Under the pieces are notes generated by a model. That model searched no databases and had not been told where the DNA came from. It saw only the letters and a program-made list of their open reading frames with translations. A stretch of 43,199 bases of DNA from Zetaproteobacteria bacterium CG1_02_55_237 (GTDB lineage Bacteria > Pseudomonadota > Zetaproteobacteria > Mariprofundales > Mariprofundaceae), in the NCBI GenBank assembly GCA_001871195.1, contig MNXA01000011.1, positions 1-43,199 of the forward strand. Reading direction: 5' to 3'. Below, one piece after another: positions 1 through 7,761 of this stretch. Both the position numbers and the translations under genes were made by a program. Positions within the stretch are counted from its first letter, which is position 1; each line of letters opens with the position of its first letter.

Positions 1-36
1 AATCTTGAATTCTTCCGAATAACGTTTGCCACTCAC
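1..36 (-). CDS. IS3-family transposase OrfA, N-terminal 12 residues (partial)
   Basis: A GTG start at 36 on the minus strand, six bases after an AAGGAG ribosome site, opens a frame reading MSGKRYSEEFKI before the window ends. The KRYSEEFKI-type N-terminus is typical of the helix-turn-helix OrfA of IS3-family elements, which is made with OrfB by programmed frameshifting and binds the element ends. Only the start is visible, so activity and subgroup cannot be judged. Confidence 0.7.
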   Translation of the reverse strand, partial: MSGKRYSEEFKI

Positions 37-98
37 TGTAATCTCCTTTGAGCTGAATTATGTAGCTCTTAGGTGTCTAGTAAATTAGTGGCGATTCA
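1..98 (-). mobile_element. End of an IS3-family insertion sequence (runs off window)
   Basis: Read on the minus strand, a terminus beginning TGAATCGCC starts at 98. It is followed by a non-coding leader, an AAGGAG ribosome site and a GTG start at 36 for an IS3-type OrfA. IS3-family ends start with TG, and a 5'-TGAAYCGCC-like tip is familiar in that family. The element interrupts the P-loop gene that lies to its right. The other end, the transposase OrfB and any target duplication are outside the window, so the family call rests on 12 OrfA residues plus the tip sequence. Confidence 0.7.
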
Positions 99-1159
99 GT
101 TTTTCCAGTGCCTTTGCTACCTACGATAAGAACGTGACTTTTTTCTAGAGCCGCTCTGTATTCCGGGGTTTCTACAAAATAATACTGGAGCCTGTCCCTT
201 TCCTGCTCGGCTATGCCTTCACCAATTGCAAGCTTTAAGAGATCCAACTTTCTATCAATAACAGGTTGAGCAGTTTCTGATGACGGTTGTTTTGAATCAT
301 TTAGCCATTCGTTGATAAGTGGCGTAGCGGAATCAATTAAATTACTTGGGTCTCTGTATGTAATAACAATTTCGTGGAGATCTAGGGGCGGGCGGAATTT
401 TGCCGGGGCTGTAATAAGAACTTTTCTATCGAGAGATAATGCAAGGCCTGCGTAGAAGGCTTTCCATGCATTTTCATAAGAAGCTCCCGCCATATTGGAG
501 CCAATAAAATCAATGAGAACAACTTGAGTGGCAAGGATGCTTCGAGCGTACCAATCATTAGTCTTGAATTTGCTCTCTGCAATATCATCAACTATTTTCA
601 ATACACTCAATTTGTCGATATAGGCTGTGAGCTCAATGGATGCTTCGGTTGAGACGGAGCTCTTGATATAAAAGAGGTCGCTAATTGTGCTAACCTTTTG
701 ATCTAAAAGCTGGCGGCCTATATTATTCGAATAGTGTTTATTTTGGAGAGCCGCACTGATTTCATTTCGGTTTGTAAACGGATGGTAACGATATCCTTTT
801 AAGAACGAGTCATGATACCTGGCTGCTGCCCCATCAACCGTTTCATTCAATAAAATAAGAATTTCTTTCCCTTTTCCAATTGCGTACCCAAGTTCAAAAA
901 GAACGTTTGGGTTAAAATGTGTGGCATCACATGCGAAAATTGAGCATCCAGAAATAGCGCTCTGGACTTCTTGGGATATCTGGGCCGAAGTTTTAAAGTT
1001 CTCCCATGAGATAGCTGTGAATTTCTTTTGGTGGCTATTGAATGACTGAATAGCACTTCTTAGAGCATCTGCGCAGACGTCGTTCTCCCCTTTCGGGGGA
1101 GCTTGGTATGCGAAAAAGATAGTTTCTTTTCTTTGCCTATCTGTGTGTTTCACAATCAA
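77..1159 (-). pseudogene. Truncated two-domain TIR/deoxyribosyltransferase-like protein with P-loop, interrupted by IS3
   Basis: Residues 14-105 look like a Rossmann-type TIR-like or nucleoside 2-deoxyribosyltransferase-like domain: a strand IFFAY, then ACDATHFNPNVLFELGYA (about 76-93) and a strand ILILLN. Residues 210-290 look like a second, diverged copy (VVLIDFIGSNMAG, YAGLALSLDRKVLI). A helical linker leads to YFVETPEYRAAL and a Walker A loop GSKGTGKT (347-354). The IS end falls inside codon 354, so the last six codons and the stop come from IS DNA and the rest of the ATPase domain is missing. The start is TTG at 1159 (GTG at 1153 is an alternative), 15 bases after the nrdJb stop. Two sampled lines of this gene are about 46% GC, against 55% or more in neighbours, suggesting transfer. 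Similar effector-plus-ATPase layouts occur in defence proteins; this function is inference. The domain names come from motifs only. Confidence 0.55.
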
Positions 1160-1174
1160 GCCCCCAAGGGAAAA

Positions 1175-1810
1175 TCACCCACATTTGGAGTCGCCGCACT
1201 CCAGACAAGTATTACAATTATCTAAGCGCACGACGGCCATGGCGCCGCATTTGTCGCACATATTGCCTTTGGCGATGGCATCATCACCAAGCTTGTCCTT
1301 GGCTTCGCGGCGCTTGGCTTCCAGTTCCGGGGTGGAAAGCTGGCCTTCCATCATGCCGATGGTGACCAGATGCTGCTGAATCACCTCGCCGATTTCGGCG
1401 ACCATGGATGGCATGTATTTGCCACCCTTCTTGTAGTAGCCGCCGAGCGGATCGAACACGGCCTTGAGCTCTTCAACCAGGAAGGTGACGTCGCCACCCT
1501 TGCGGAAGATTGCGGAAATAACGCGGGTGAGCGCCACAATCCACATGAAGTGCTCCATGTTCTTCGAGTTGATGAAAATCTCGAAGGGGCGGCGATGCTC
1601 ATCCGGCTTGCCGATGTTGATCACCACATCGTTGATGGTGATGTAGAGCGCATGCTCGGAATGCGGTGTCTTGATCTTGTAGGTGGAGCCTTCAAGTACA
1701 TCGTCGCGCTCCAGCAGCGGTGCAATATGCGCAACATTGCTCTCTTCCTTTTTGTTTTCCGGGCGCACTACTTCGTAGGCGGTAATCTGCTTTTCAATCT
1801 TTGTGGTCAT
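1175..1810 (-). CDS. nrdJb: Class II (B12-dependent) ribonucleotide reductase, small C-terminal subunit NrdJb
   Basis: This 211-residue protein matches the C-terminal part of adenosylcobalamin-dependent ribonucleotide reductase, made as a separate chain as in Pseudomonas. The block around PFEIFINSKNMEHF and VALTRVISAIFRKGGDVTFL (about 75-110) is typical. The C-terminus has a zinc-ribbon-like or redox set of cysteines, CDKC then CNTCLECGDSKCG, which in the family helps re-reduce the active site. The start is ATG at 1810, six bases after GGAG; an upstream in-frame ATG at 1855 lies inside the previous gene and is less likely. It overlaps the small unknown ORF by 17 bases and follows nrdJa, so all three are likely co-translated. 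It acts with NrdJa in the cytosol to make deoxyribonucleotides independently of oxygen. Confidence 0.88.
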   Translation of the reverse strand: MTTKIEKQITAYEVVRPENKKEESNVAHIAPLLERDDVLEGSTYKIKTPHSEHALYITINDVVINIGKPDEHRRPFEIFINSKNMEHFMWIVALTRVISAIFRKGGDVTFLVEELKAVFDPLGGYYKKGGKYMPSMVAEIGEVIQQHLVTIGMMEGQLSTPELEAKRREAKDKLGDDAIAKGNMCDKCGAMAVVRLDNCNTCLECGDSKCG

Positions 1811-2051
1811 GGGTTTCTCCCTGAGCGGCCTGTATGGCTGTTGTCGCTCCATCATTGTGTTTGGTGTTTACGCCGACCCGGAAATTCACCGGGTGGACGT
1901 TTGCCGAATAGAAATCGCGTAGCAGTAAATTCATGCGCTCGCACATGGCTTCCAGCTCCTTCTTCTCCGCCTGCTCCATGATGAGCGCGTCGATATCTGA
2001 TTGACGGTACTCTTCATTGAGCTGCTTCTTAGCCATGGCGTGCACCTTCAT
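1794..2051 (-). CDS. Small unknown protein between the two nrdJ subunits
   Basis: An 85-residue ORF lies between nrdJa (29 bases upstream) and nrdJb (17-base overlap). ATG at 2051 has GAAGG six bases upstream; ATG at 2036 with AAGG eight bases upstream is also possible and gives 80 residues. The first two thirds is charged and probably helical (KKQLNEEYRQSDIDALIMEQ, then EKKELEAMCERMNLLLRDF). The end is polar and His/Asp rich. No membrane segment, signal peptide or known motif is visible. Its place and overlaps suggest that it is expressed together with the reductase, possibly as an assembly or accessory factor; that is inference. I do not recognise the family. Confidence 0.7.
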   Translation of the reverse strand: MKVHAMAKKQLNEEYRQSDIDALIMEQAEKKELEAMCERMNLLLRDFYSANVHPVNFRVGVNTKHNDGATTAIQAAQGETHDHKD

Positions 2052-2080
2052 TGCGCGCCTTCAGCCAGCTTACGGCTTGC

Positions 2081-4252
2081 TTAGAACTTGCCATAATATC
2101 CTTCTTTGAGGGCATCGAAGAGGTTGGCGGCACTGTGCATTTCGCCGTCGTACTCGATTTCCTCATTGCCCTTCACCTCGATCACGGAACCATCTTCCAG
2201 CGTGAAGCGATACATGGTTTTCTCCAGATCGGCATCCTTGACCAGTACGCCCTGGAAGGCCTCGGGATTGAAGCGGAAGGTGGTGCAACCCTTGAGTCCC
2301 TTCTCGTAGGCGTAGAGGTAGATGTTCTTGAAGTCTTCATAATCGAAGTCGGTCGGAACATTGGCGGTCTTGGAGATGGATGAATCCACCCATTTCTGCG
2401 CGGCTGCCTGAATATCGACATGCTGTTTGGGGGTCACATCGTCGGCGCTGATGAAATAATCCGGCAGCTTTTCGTCCTCTTCCTGCGAGAACGGCATGGC
2501 CTGCGGATTGATCAGCTCGCGGTAGGCGAGCAGCTCGAAGGAGAATACATCCACCTTCTCCTTGCTCTTCTTGCCCTCGCGGATGATGTTGCGCGCATAA
2601 TGGTGGGCAAACGACGGCTCGATGCCGTTGGAGGCATTGTTGGCCAGGCTCAAGCTGATGGTGCCGGTCGGCGCAATCGAGGAATGATGCGTGAAGCGGC
2701 AGCCGGTTTCCTCGAGCTCCTTGAGCATGGCGACATCCTCCGCCTTGCCGGTGCGTGCGAACTTTTGCAGATAACGCGAGTAGCGAGCCCACAGGATGCG
2801 ACCCTTGAGCTTGTCGCCCACGCGAATGCCGTCGTCGGCCATTTCCGGGCGCTTGAGCATCATCTCGGGAGTCACCTCGATGTCCTGTTCCATGATCGGG
2901 GCCGGACCCTTCTCGCGGGCCAGTTCAACACCCGTGGCAAAGCCGGTTCTGGCCATTTCATAGGCAACCTGTTCGGTGAAGGCCAGCGATTCATGCGAAC
3001 CGTATGGGGTGCGCAGCATGGTCAGGGCGCTGCCCAGACCGAGAAAGCCCATGCCGTGGCGGCGTTTGGAGAGGATTTCCTCGCGCTGTTTTTCCAGCGG
3101 CAGGCCGTTGATTTCCACCACGTTATCCAGCATGCGGGTGAATACGGCAACCACTTCGCGGAACTGATCCCAGTCGAAATACGCCTCGCGGGTGAACGGA
3201 TTGCAGACGAACTTGGTCAGGTTGATGGAGCCCAGCAGGCAGGCGCCATAAGGCGGCAGTGGCTGTTCGCCGCACGGGTTGGTGGCGCGGACATTCTCGC
3301 AGAACCAGTTGTTGTTCATGGTGTTGACTTCATCGATCAGGATGAAGCCCGGCTCGGCGTAGTCGTAGGTCGAGGCCATGATGACATCCCACAGGCGGCG
3401 GGCGCGGATGGTCTTGTAGACACGGCAGGCGGTGCGGCCTTCATCGTCGCGCAGGTAGCTATCGTTGTTGGCCGGCCATTGGCGCCAGACGATGCGCGTT
3501 TCCTCATCTTCCACTTCACTGGCATTGGCCGGGAAGATCAGATCCCAGTCCCTGTCGTGCTTTACCGCTTCCATGAAGTCGGAGGTGATCAGGCAGGACA
3601 GATTGAACTGGCGCAGCCGTCCGTCCTCGCGCTTGGCGCGGATGAAATCCATCACATCGGGATGCGAGATGTCAAAGGTGCCCATCTGTGCGCCGCGGCG
3701 ACCGCCGGCGGAGGAGACGGTGAAACACATCTTGTCGAAGATATCCATGAAGGACAGGGGGCCTGAGGTGTAGGCACCGGCACCGGAAACATAAGCGCCC
3801 TTGGGGCGCAGCGTGGAGAATTCGTAACCGATGCCACAGCCTGCCTTCAGGGTAAGGCCGGCTTCATGCACCATGGACAGGATACCGTTCATTGAATCGG
3901 GGACCTGACCGGAGACCGTGCAATTGATCGTGGAGGTGGCGGGTTTATACGCTTCGGCACCGGCATTGGAGGTGATGCGTCCGGCTGGAATCGCACCGTG
4001 CAGCAGGGCCCAGGTGAAACGCTCGTGCCAAAAGACGCGTTTACCCTCTTCTTCGACATCGGCCAGGGCTCTGGCGACGCGCGAGTAGGTATCGGCAATG
4101 CTCTGGTCGACAGCGTCGCCGTCCTTGTCCTTGAGACGATATTTCTTGTCCCAGATATCCTCGCTGGCCGCCTGCATTGGAATCACGGCGGCGGCGTGTT
4201 CGTCCACGGATATTGAAACAGTGTTGCCTTCTTTGATTTCAGCCAGACTCAT
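2081..4252 (-). CDS. nrdJa: Class II (B12-dependent) ribonucleotide reductase, large catalytic subunit NrdJa
   Basis: A 723-residue catalytic subunit of adenosylcobalamin-dependent ribonucleoside-diphosphate reductase. Visible hallmarks are TSTINCTVSG (first redox cysteine), GCGIGYEFSTLRPKGA, AGGRRGAQMG, the finger loop ATNPCGEQPLPPYGACLLGS (radical cysteine, catalytic Glu, second redox cysteine), and IAPTGTISLSLANNASNGIEP near the end of the barrel. The chain ends soon after CTTFRFNPEAFQG, where one-piece NrdJ proteins continue into the part supplied here by NrdJb. The start is ATG at 4252, with GGAGG nine bases upstream; the open frame extends to 4381, but that stretch contains the promoter. 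It is first gene of the nrd operon, driven by the promoter at 4397-4425. Confidence 0.93.
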   Translation of the reverse strand: MSLAEIKEGNTVSISVDEHAAAVIPMQAASEDIWDKKYRLKDKDGDAVDQSIADTYSRVARALADVEEEGKRVFWHERFTWALLHGAIPAGRITSNAGAEAYKPATSTINCTVSGQVPDSMNGILSMVHEAGLTLKAGCGIGYEFSTLRPKGAYVSGAGAYTSGPLSFMDIFDKMCFTVSSAGGRRGAQMGTFDISHPDVMDFIRAKREDGRLRQFNLSCLITSDFMEAVKHDRDWDLIFPANASEVEDEETRIVWRQWPANNDSYLRDDEGRTACRVYKTIRARRLWDVIMASTYDYAEPGFILIDEVNTMNNNWFCENVRATNPCGEQPLPPYGACLLGSINLTKFVCNPFTREAYFDWDQFREVVAVFTRMLDNVVEINGLPLEKQREEILSKRRHGMGFLGLGSALTMLRTPYGSHESLAFTEQVAYEMARTGFATGVELAREKGPAPIMEQDIEVTPEMMLKRPEMADDGIRVGDKLKGRILWARYSRYLQKFARTGKAEDVAMLKELEETGCRFTHHSSIAPTGTISLSLANNASNGIEPSFAHHYARNIIREGKKSKEKVDVFSFELLAYRELINPQAMPFSQEEDEKLPDYFISADDVTPKQHVDIQAAAQKWVDSSISKTANVPTDFDYEDFKNIYLYAYEKGLKGCTTFRFNPEAFQGVLVKDADLEKTMYRFTLEDGSVIEVKGNEEIEYDGEMHSAANLFDALKEGYYGKF

Positions 4253-4396
4253 GGATGGATTCCTCCCAAAATTCGTTTCCCTGTTTTCTGTGGTCTTCCC
4301 TGTCCGGTTTCGGCGAGCCATCAAAGGCTGGACAAGAAAGCTGCGATATCCCCTCTTGCATGCTCCCCTTGGCGAATCCACACAACGTAGTAGCGA

Positions 4397-4425
4397 ACCT
4401 TATGGCACTATATGTAGGGTGTCAA
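4397..4425 (-). promoter_or_regulatory. Sigma70-type promoter of the nrdJ operon
   Basis: On the minus strand, TTGACA (4425-4420), a 17-base spacer and TAAGGT (4402-4397) are followed by TCGC. The -35 is perfect and the spacing ideal, and the site lies about 145 bases before the nrdJa ATG. The spacer holds the NrdR-like box. The -10 and discriminator match those of the tRNA-Asn and rpsL promoters in this window. Confidence 0.75.
4405..4420. promoter_or_regulatory. NrdR-box-like palindrome in the nrdJ promoter
   Basis: GCACTATATGTAGGGT resembles the 16-base NrdR box (ACACWATATATWGTGT), with CACTATAT kept and the other half degenerate. NrdR represses ribonucleotide reductase genes when dATP is high and often binds two boxes about 31 bases apart. 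This one fills the -35/-10 spacer, the expected place for a repressor. A second box is not clear; CCACGAGTGGTGGGGT at 4438 is a weak candidate. Confidence 0.6.
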
Positions 4426-4466
4426 TGTTTTCCTTGCCACGAGTGGTGGGGTTTTAACTCAACATT

Positions 4467-4497
4467 GTATCCACCGTTTATCCACAGCTTTTCCCCA
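4467..4497 (+). promoter_or_regulatory. Three DnaA-box-like sites at 11-base spacing upstream of nrdJ
   Basis: TTATCCACA at 4478-4486 is a perfect DnaA R-box. GTATCCACC at 4467 and TTTTCCCCA at 4489 each match 7 of 9 positions and are spaced exactly 11 bases from it, on the same helical face. They lie about 42-72 bases upstream of the nrdJ -35. DnaA control of ribonucleotide reductase genes is established for E. coli nrdAB; use here is inferred. The rest of the 4253-4584 gap shows no gene. Confidence 0.5.
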
Positions 4498-4584
4498 CGT
4501 CTGGCCTGGTGGGCGACACAGCGAAGCTTGTTGTTGGAGGGGGGCTTCGCGACTGGTACGATTAGGCCCATGGAAGGAGTTACT

Positions 4585-5361
4585 GTGGACAGCAAGCATG
4601 CAAACGATGCGTCGGCAGAGCGGACGCATTTCGGTTTCGAGACGGTCAGTGGTGTGGAGAAGCGCAGTCGGGTGATGGGAGTGTTTTCCTCGGTGGCTGC
4701 CAAATACGATCTGATGAACGATCTGATGAGTGGTGGCATGCATCGCCTGTGGAAGCGACGCATGTTCGATGTGGCAGCGCTTCGCCCCGACAGTCGGGTG
4801 CTTGATGTGGCGGCTGGGTCGGGTGATATCGCTATCGGTTTTCTGCGCAAGATGGGTCCTGAGGGTCGTGTTGTTCTGACCGATTTGACCGGACCGATGC
4901 TGGCCGAGGGTGCTCGCCGCGTGGTGGATCAGGGGCTGCTGCCCGGGCGTGCTGATTGCATCCAGTCGGATGGCACGAAACTGCCATTTGCCGATAACAG
5001 CTTCGATGTAGTGTCCATCGCCTTCGGTATCCGTAACTTTGTCGATGTCGAAGCGGGGTTGGCCGAGTTTTTCCGTGTACTCAAACCCGGCGGGCAATTC
5101 ATCTGTCTGGAATTCTCGCGTCCGGCGCTTCCCTTGCTGGATGTGATATACGACGCCTATTCGTTTAATATGATTCCCTTGATGGGTGAGCTGGTAACCG
5201 GGGATCGCGCTTCCTACCAGTATCTCGTCGAATCGATTCGACGCTTCCCGGATCAGAAACGCTTTACCAAGCTTATCGAGTGGGCCGGGTTCGGGCTGGT
5301 GCGCTATGAAAATATGACCGGCGGCGTCGTGGCGTTGCACAGAGGATATAAAATCGCATGA
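4585..5361 (+). CDS. ubiE: Demethylmenaquinone/ubiquinone C-methyltransferase UbiE
   Basis: A 258-residue SAM-dependent methyltransferase that adds the C-methyl group in ubiquinone (or menaquinone) biosynthesis. THFGFETV at the N-terminus, YDLMNDLMSGGMHRLWKR (about 41-58), the SAM loop LDVAAGSGD (about 73-81), and IAFGIRNFVD plus FRVLKPGGQ are family signatures. GTG at 4585 is chosen because GGAAGGAG ends five bases before it; an in-frame ATG at 4570 has no ribosome site and would include the Shine-Dalgarno in the coding region. Its stop overlaps the ubiJ ATG by four bases. It is the first of a ubiE-ubiJ-ubiB run, the same order as in E. coli, and faces the nrdJ operon across a divergent control region. 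Confidence 0.93.
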   Translation: MDSKHANDASAERTHFGFETVSGVEKRSRVMGVFSSVAAKYDLMNDLMSGGMHRLWKRRMFDVAALRPDSRVLDVAAGSGDIAIGFLRKMGPEGRVVLTDLTGPMLAEGARRVVDQGLLPGRADCIQSDGTKLPFADNSFDVVSIAFGIRNFVDVEAGLAEFFRVLKPGGQFICLEFSRPALPLLDVIYDAYSFNMIPLMGELVTGDRASYQYLVESIRRFPDQKRFTKLIEWAGFGLVRYENMTGGVVALHRGYKIA

Positions 5362-6023
5362 GTTTGATGTTTCTACCCCTTCGCCTGATTCCCGGTGCTG
5401 TGCAGGCCGTGGTGCTGGGTACCGTTCTCGACCTGTTCTTTGCCCGTAATAAGGATCTCGCCGAACACCTTGATGCGCTTGATGGGCGTGTCTATCAGAT
5501 TCATGTGCGTGATACCGGTATGGATTTCTATATGGGTTTTCGTGCCGGGCGTCCCTGGGTGCATACATCCTGCCAGCAAGAGCCCGATGTGCGTATTGAT
5601 GCAACCACGGGTGGTTTTGCCCGCCTGTGCTTTGCCCATGAGGATGCGGATGATCTGGTGTTTCAACAGGTGTTGAAGCTGTCCGGCGACTCCGAGGCCA
5701 TGCTGCGTTTCAAGAAGTTGCTGGCGGCAGCGGATATCGATTGGGAGCGCGAGTTGCGTAACGGGTTCGGCGAATTCTTCGGTAGTCGTGTGGCGCAGGC
5801 AGCCAAGGCGCTGATTGCGCTGGAAGGCAAAGCCTCGACAGTGGTGCATGAAGCCGTGACCCAGTGCCTGAAGGATATGGATGTGCCGGATGAGGCTCGT
5901 CTGGGCGATTGGCAGGCCGGGGTTGAGGATGCCACACGCCGCCTGAGTCGGCTGAAAGGGAAAATTACCCGCCTGGAGCACAGGCTGGATTCTTCGGTGT
6001 CGCCTTCCGGGGGTGATGCCTGA
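5358..6023 (+). CDS. ubiJ: SCP2-domain ubiquinone biosynthesis accessory factor UbiJ-like
   Basis: A 221-residue protein with an SCP2 (sterol carrier) lipid-binding domain over roughly residues 20-120: a strand-rich half around RVYQIHVRDTGMDFYMGF, then DVRIDATTGGFARL and FQQVLKLSGDSEAMLRF. The C-terminal third is helical and charged, with a likely coiled coil near ATRRLSRLKGKITRLEHRL. UbiJ binds hydrophobic ubiquinone intermediates and scaffolds the Ubi complex in the aerobic pathway; the paralogue UbiT serves the anaerobic one. The place between ubiE and ubiB favours UbiJ. ATG at 5358 overlaps the ubiE stop by four bases. The family is sequence-variable, so the call leans on context. Confidence 0.75.
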   Translation: MSLMFLPLRLIPGAVQAVVLGTVLDLFFARNKDLAEHLDALDGRVYQIHVRDTGMDFYMGFRAGRPWVHTSCQQEPDVRIDATTGGFARLCFAHEDADDLVFQQVLKLSGDSEAMLRFKKLLAAADIDWERELRNGFGEFFGSRVAQAAKALIALEGKASTVVHEAVTQCLKDMDVPDEARLGDWQAGVEDATRRLSRLKGKITRLEHRLDSSVSPSGGDA

Positions 6024-6049
6024 GTCAGATACGCTATAGCGGAGGCCCC

Positions 6050-7627
6050 TTGCGTCGGGGTTGGCGTCTGCTGGTAATCACTCATCTTCTTGCTTCGCAT
6101 AGCATGGGCACGCTGGCCGTGCGCCTGCACCTGTTCCGTCCCTATGCCTGGCTGATGCGCATATTTTTGCGCACCCAGATGTCGCCGGACTTTGGTATAC
6201 AGCTCAGGCTGGTGCTGGAGCGACTCGGTCCGACCTTCATCAAGTTCGGTCAGATGCTCTCCACGCGCGTTGATCTCTTGCCCATGGATGTGGCGCTGGA
6301 GCTGAAGAGGCTGCAGGACGATGTGCCGCCGGAGCCGTTTTCTACTGTGAAGCGATTGCTCGAGGCGGAGTTTAAAAAGCCTTTAACCGGCGAGGGCGGT
6401 GCCTTCGCCAGCTTCAACGAAGAGCCGGTGGCTGCGGCCTCCATCGCACAGGTGCATTTTGCTGAATTGCCCGATGGGCGTCGGGTGGCCGTCAAGGTGC
6501 GCCGTCCAAATATCGACCGCACCATCGATGCCGATCTTTCGCTGCTCAAGTTGCTGGCCAATCTGTTTGACCGCTACCTGCCCGAGTATCGCCGGTTGAA
6601 GGCCCCGCAGGTGGTGGATGAATTTGCCGTTACCATCAAGGGCGAGCTTAATCTGCGTTCGGAGGCGGCGCATGCCTCGCGTTTTGCCGAGAACCTGGCT
6701 GATGTTGAGGGTGTGTATATTCCGCATGTCATCTGGGATTACACACATAGCGGTGTGCTGACTACCGAGCGCATCTCCGGCATATCGATCGACGAGGTGG
6801 CCAAGTTGCAGGCGGCGGGTCACGACACGCTGGCGCTGTGCGAGCGGGCGGCCACGCTGTTTTTCCACATGGCCTTCGTGGATGGCTATTTTCATGCCGA
6901 TATGCATCCCGGCAATCTGTTTGTCTCTGAATCGGGCGATATCATTCTGGTTGATTTCGGCATTGTCGGTCGTCTGGATATGAAGAGCCGACTTTATCTG
7001 GCCGAGATGCTGATGGCTTTTCTCAAGAACGATTACCTGCGTGCAGCTGAGGTGCATCTGGAAGCCGGCTATGTGCCGCTGGATACCAATATGTCGGCCT
7101 TTGCCGATGCGCTGCGCGAGATCGCCGAGCCGATCTTTAACAGGCCGCTGGCCGACATATCGCTGGGCGAGCTGCTGTTCTGCATGTTTGCGGTGACCGA
7201 GCGTTTCCAGATGGAAACCCAGCCGCAGCTTCTTCTCTTGCAGAAAACGATGGTGGTGATTGAAGGCGTGGCGCGCGAGTTGGCCGATAAGGCCAATATC
7301 TGGGAGCTGGCCAGGCCACTGGTTACGGAATGGGTGAGCAAGCATCTCGGGCCTGTCGGACAGTTGCAGCGTGGTGCTGCCGAGGCGCGGCAGGGTATCG
7401 AAAGCTGGTTGCGCTTACCGGCGCGTCTTGAGCAGGTGCTCAATGACCGTGGTGGCAGCGTGTTTATGCCGCAGTTCCATGGCGCGCCACTCTGGCAGCG
7501 GGTGTGCGGCATGGGATTGCTCAGTGGTGGAATTGTGCTTTTGCAGCAGCAGGCGCAGGGTCCCTGGTGGCTGCCGGCCGGGGTGCTTGGCGTGGTGCTG
7601 GGAGCGGCTCTGTTGCTCAGGCGTTGA
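6050..7627 (+). CDS. ubiB: Atypical kinase-like ubiquinone biosynthesis protein UbiB
   Basis: A 525-residue ABC1/ADCK-family protein with ATPase activity, needed for ubiquinone synthesis at the inner membrane. KFGQ (65-68) is the family KxGQ motif, PVAAASIAQVH (127-137) is the alanine-rich loop that replaces the usual kinase glycine loop, K149 is the ATP lysine, FHADMHPGNLF (281-291) is the catalytic loop, and DFG is at 302-304. The C-terminus (about 488-525) has two hydrophobic segments that likely anchor it. TTG at 6050 is chosen because GGAGG ends four bases before it; an in-frame stop at 6014 leaves no good alternative. It follows ubiJ by 26 bases. A weak CCAG/CTGG hairpin follows at 7646-7658. 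Confidence 0.92.
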   Translation: MRRGWRLLVITHLLASHSMGTLAVRLHLFRPYAWLMRIFLRTQMSPDFGIQLRLVLERLGPTFIKFGQMLSTRVDLLPMDVALELKRLQDDVPPEPFSTVKRLLEAEFKKPLTGEGGAFASFNEEPVAAASIAQVHFAELPDGRRVAVKVRRPNIDRTIDADLSLLKLLANLFDRYLPEYRRLKAPQVVDEFAVTIKGELNLRSEAAHASRFAENLADVEGVYIPHVIWDYTHSGVLTTERISGISIDEVAKLQAAGHDTLALCERAATLFFHMAFVDGYFHADMHPGNLFVSESGDIILVDFGIVGRLDMKSRLYLAEMLMAFLKNDYLRAAEVHLEAGYVPLDTNMSAFADALREIAEPIFNRPLADISLGELLFCMFAVTERFQMETQPQLLLLQKTMVVIEGVARELADKANIWELARPLVTEWVSKHLGPVGQLQRGAAEARQGIESWLRLPARLEQVLNDRGGSVFMPQFHGAPLWQRVCGMGLLSGGIVLLQQQAQGPWWLPAGVLGVVLGAALLLRR

Positions 7628-7726
7628 TGCTTGCCGAAATAAGTTCCAGGCCGGCTGGCTTTGCTTTCTGCGTCGCTATCATTAGATTGCGCCGCCATTA
7701 GATGTTTTTAAATGTAATTAATTCGT

Positions 7727-7761
7727 CCGGAGGGGTCTGCCTGAAGCGCGTGACCATCCGG
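7727..7761 (+). ncRNA. Structured hairpin in the metK 5' leader, class unknown
   Basis: CCGGA (7727-7731) pairs with TCCGG (7757-7761), and inside it GGTC (7734-7737) pairs with GACC (7752-7755), leaving a 14-base loop TGCCTGAAGCGCGT. It ends seven bases before the AAGGGG ribosome site of metK. The loop CCT could pair with the AGG near the start. Its place suits a translational control element. I could not fit it to known SAM riboswitch classes. Confidence 0.4.

Noticed and set aside
2420-3766. A 448-codon open frame on the plus strand
   Set aside because: It is antisense to nrdJa, whose catalytic motifs are intact. It has no ribosome site and no recognisable motif, and is a by-product of high GC and codon bias.
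4253-4584. Cobalamin riboswitch upstream of the B12-dependent reductase
   Set aside because: No B12-box-like conserved segment is visible, and the leader from the likely start site is only about 140 bases.
4459-5604. A 381-codon open frame on the minus strand across ubiE
   Set aside because: It covers the reverse of ubiE, the start of ubiJ and part of the control region. It is His/Arg-rich with no motif.
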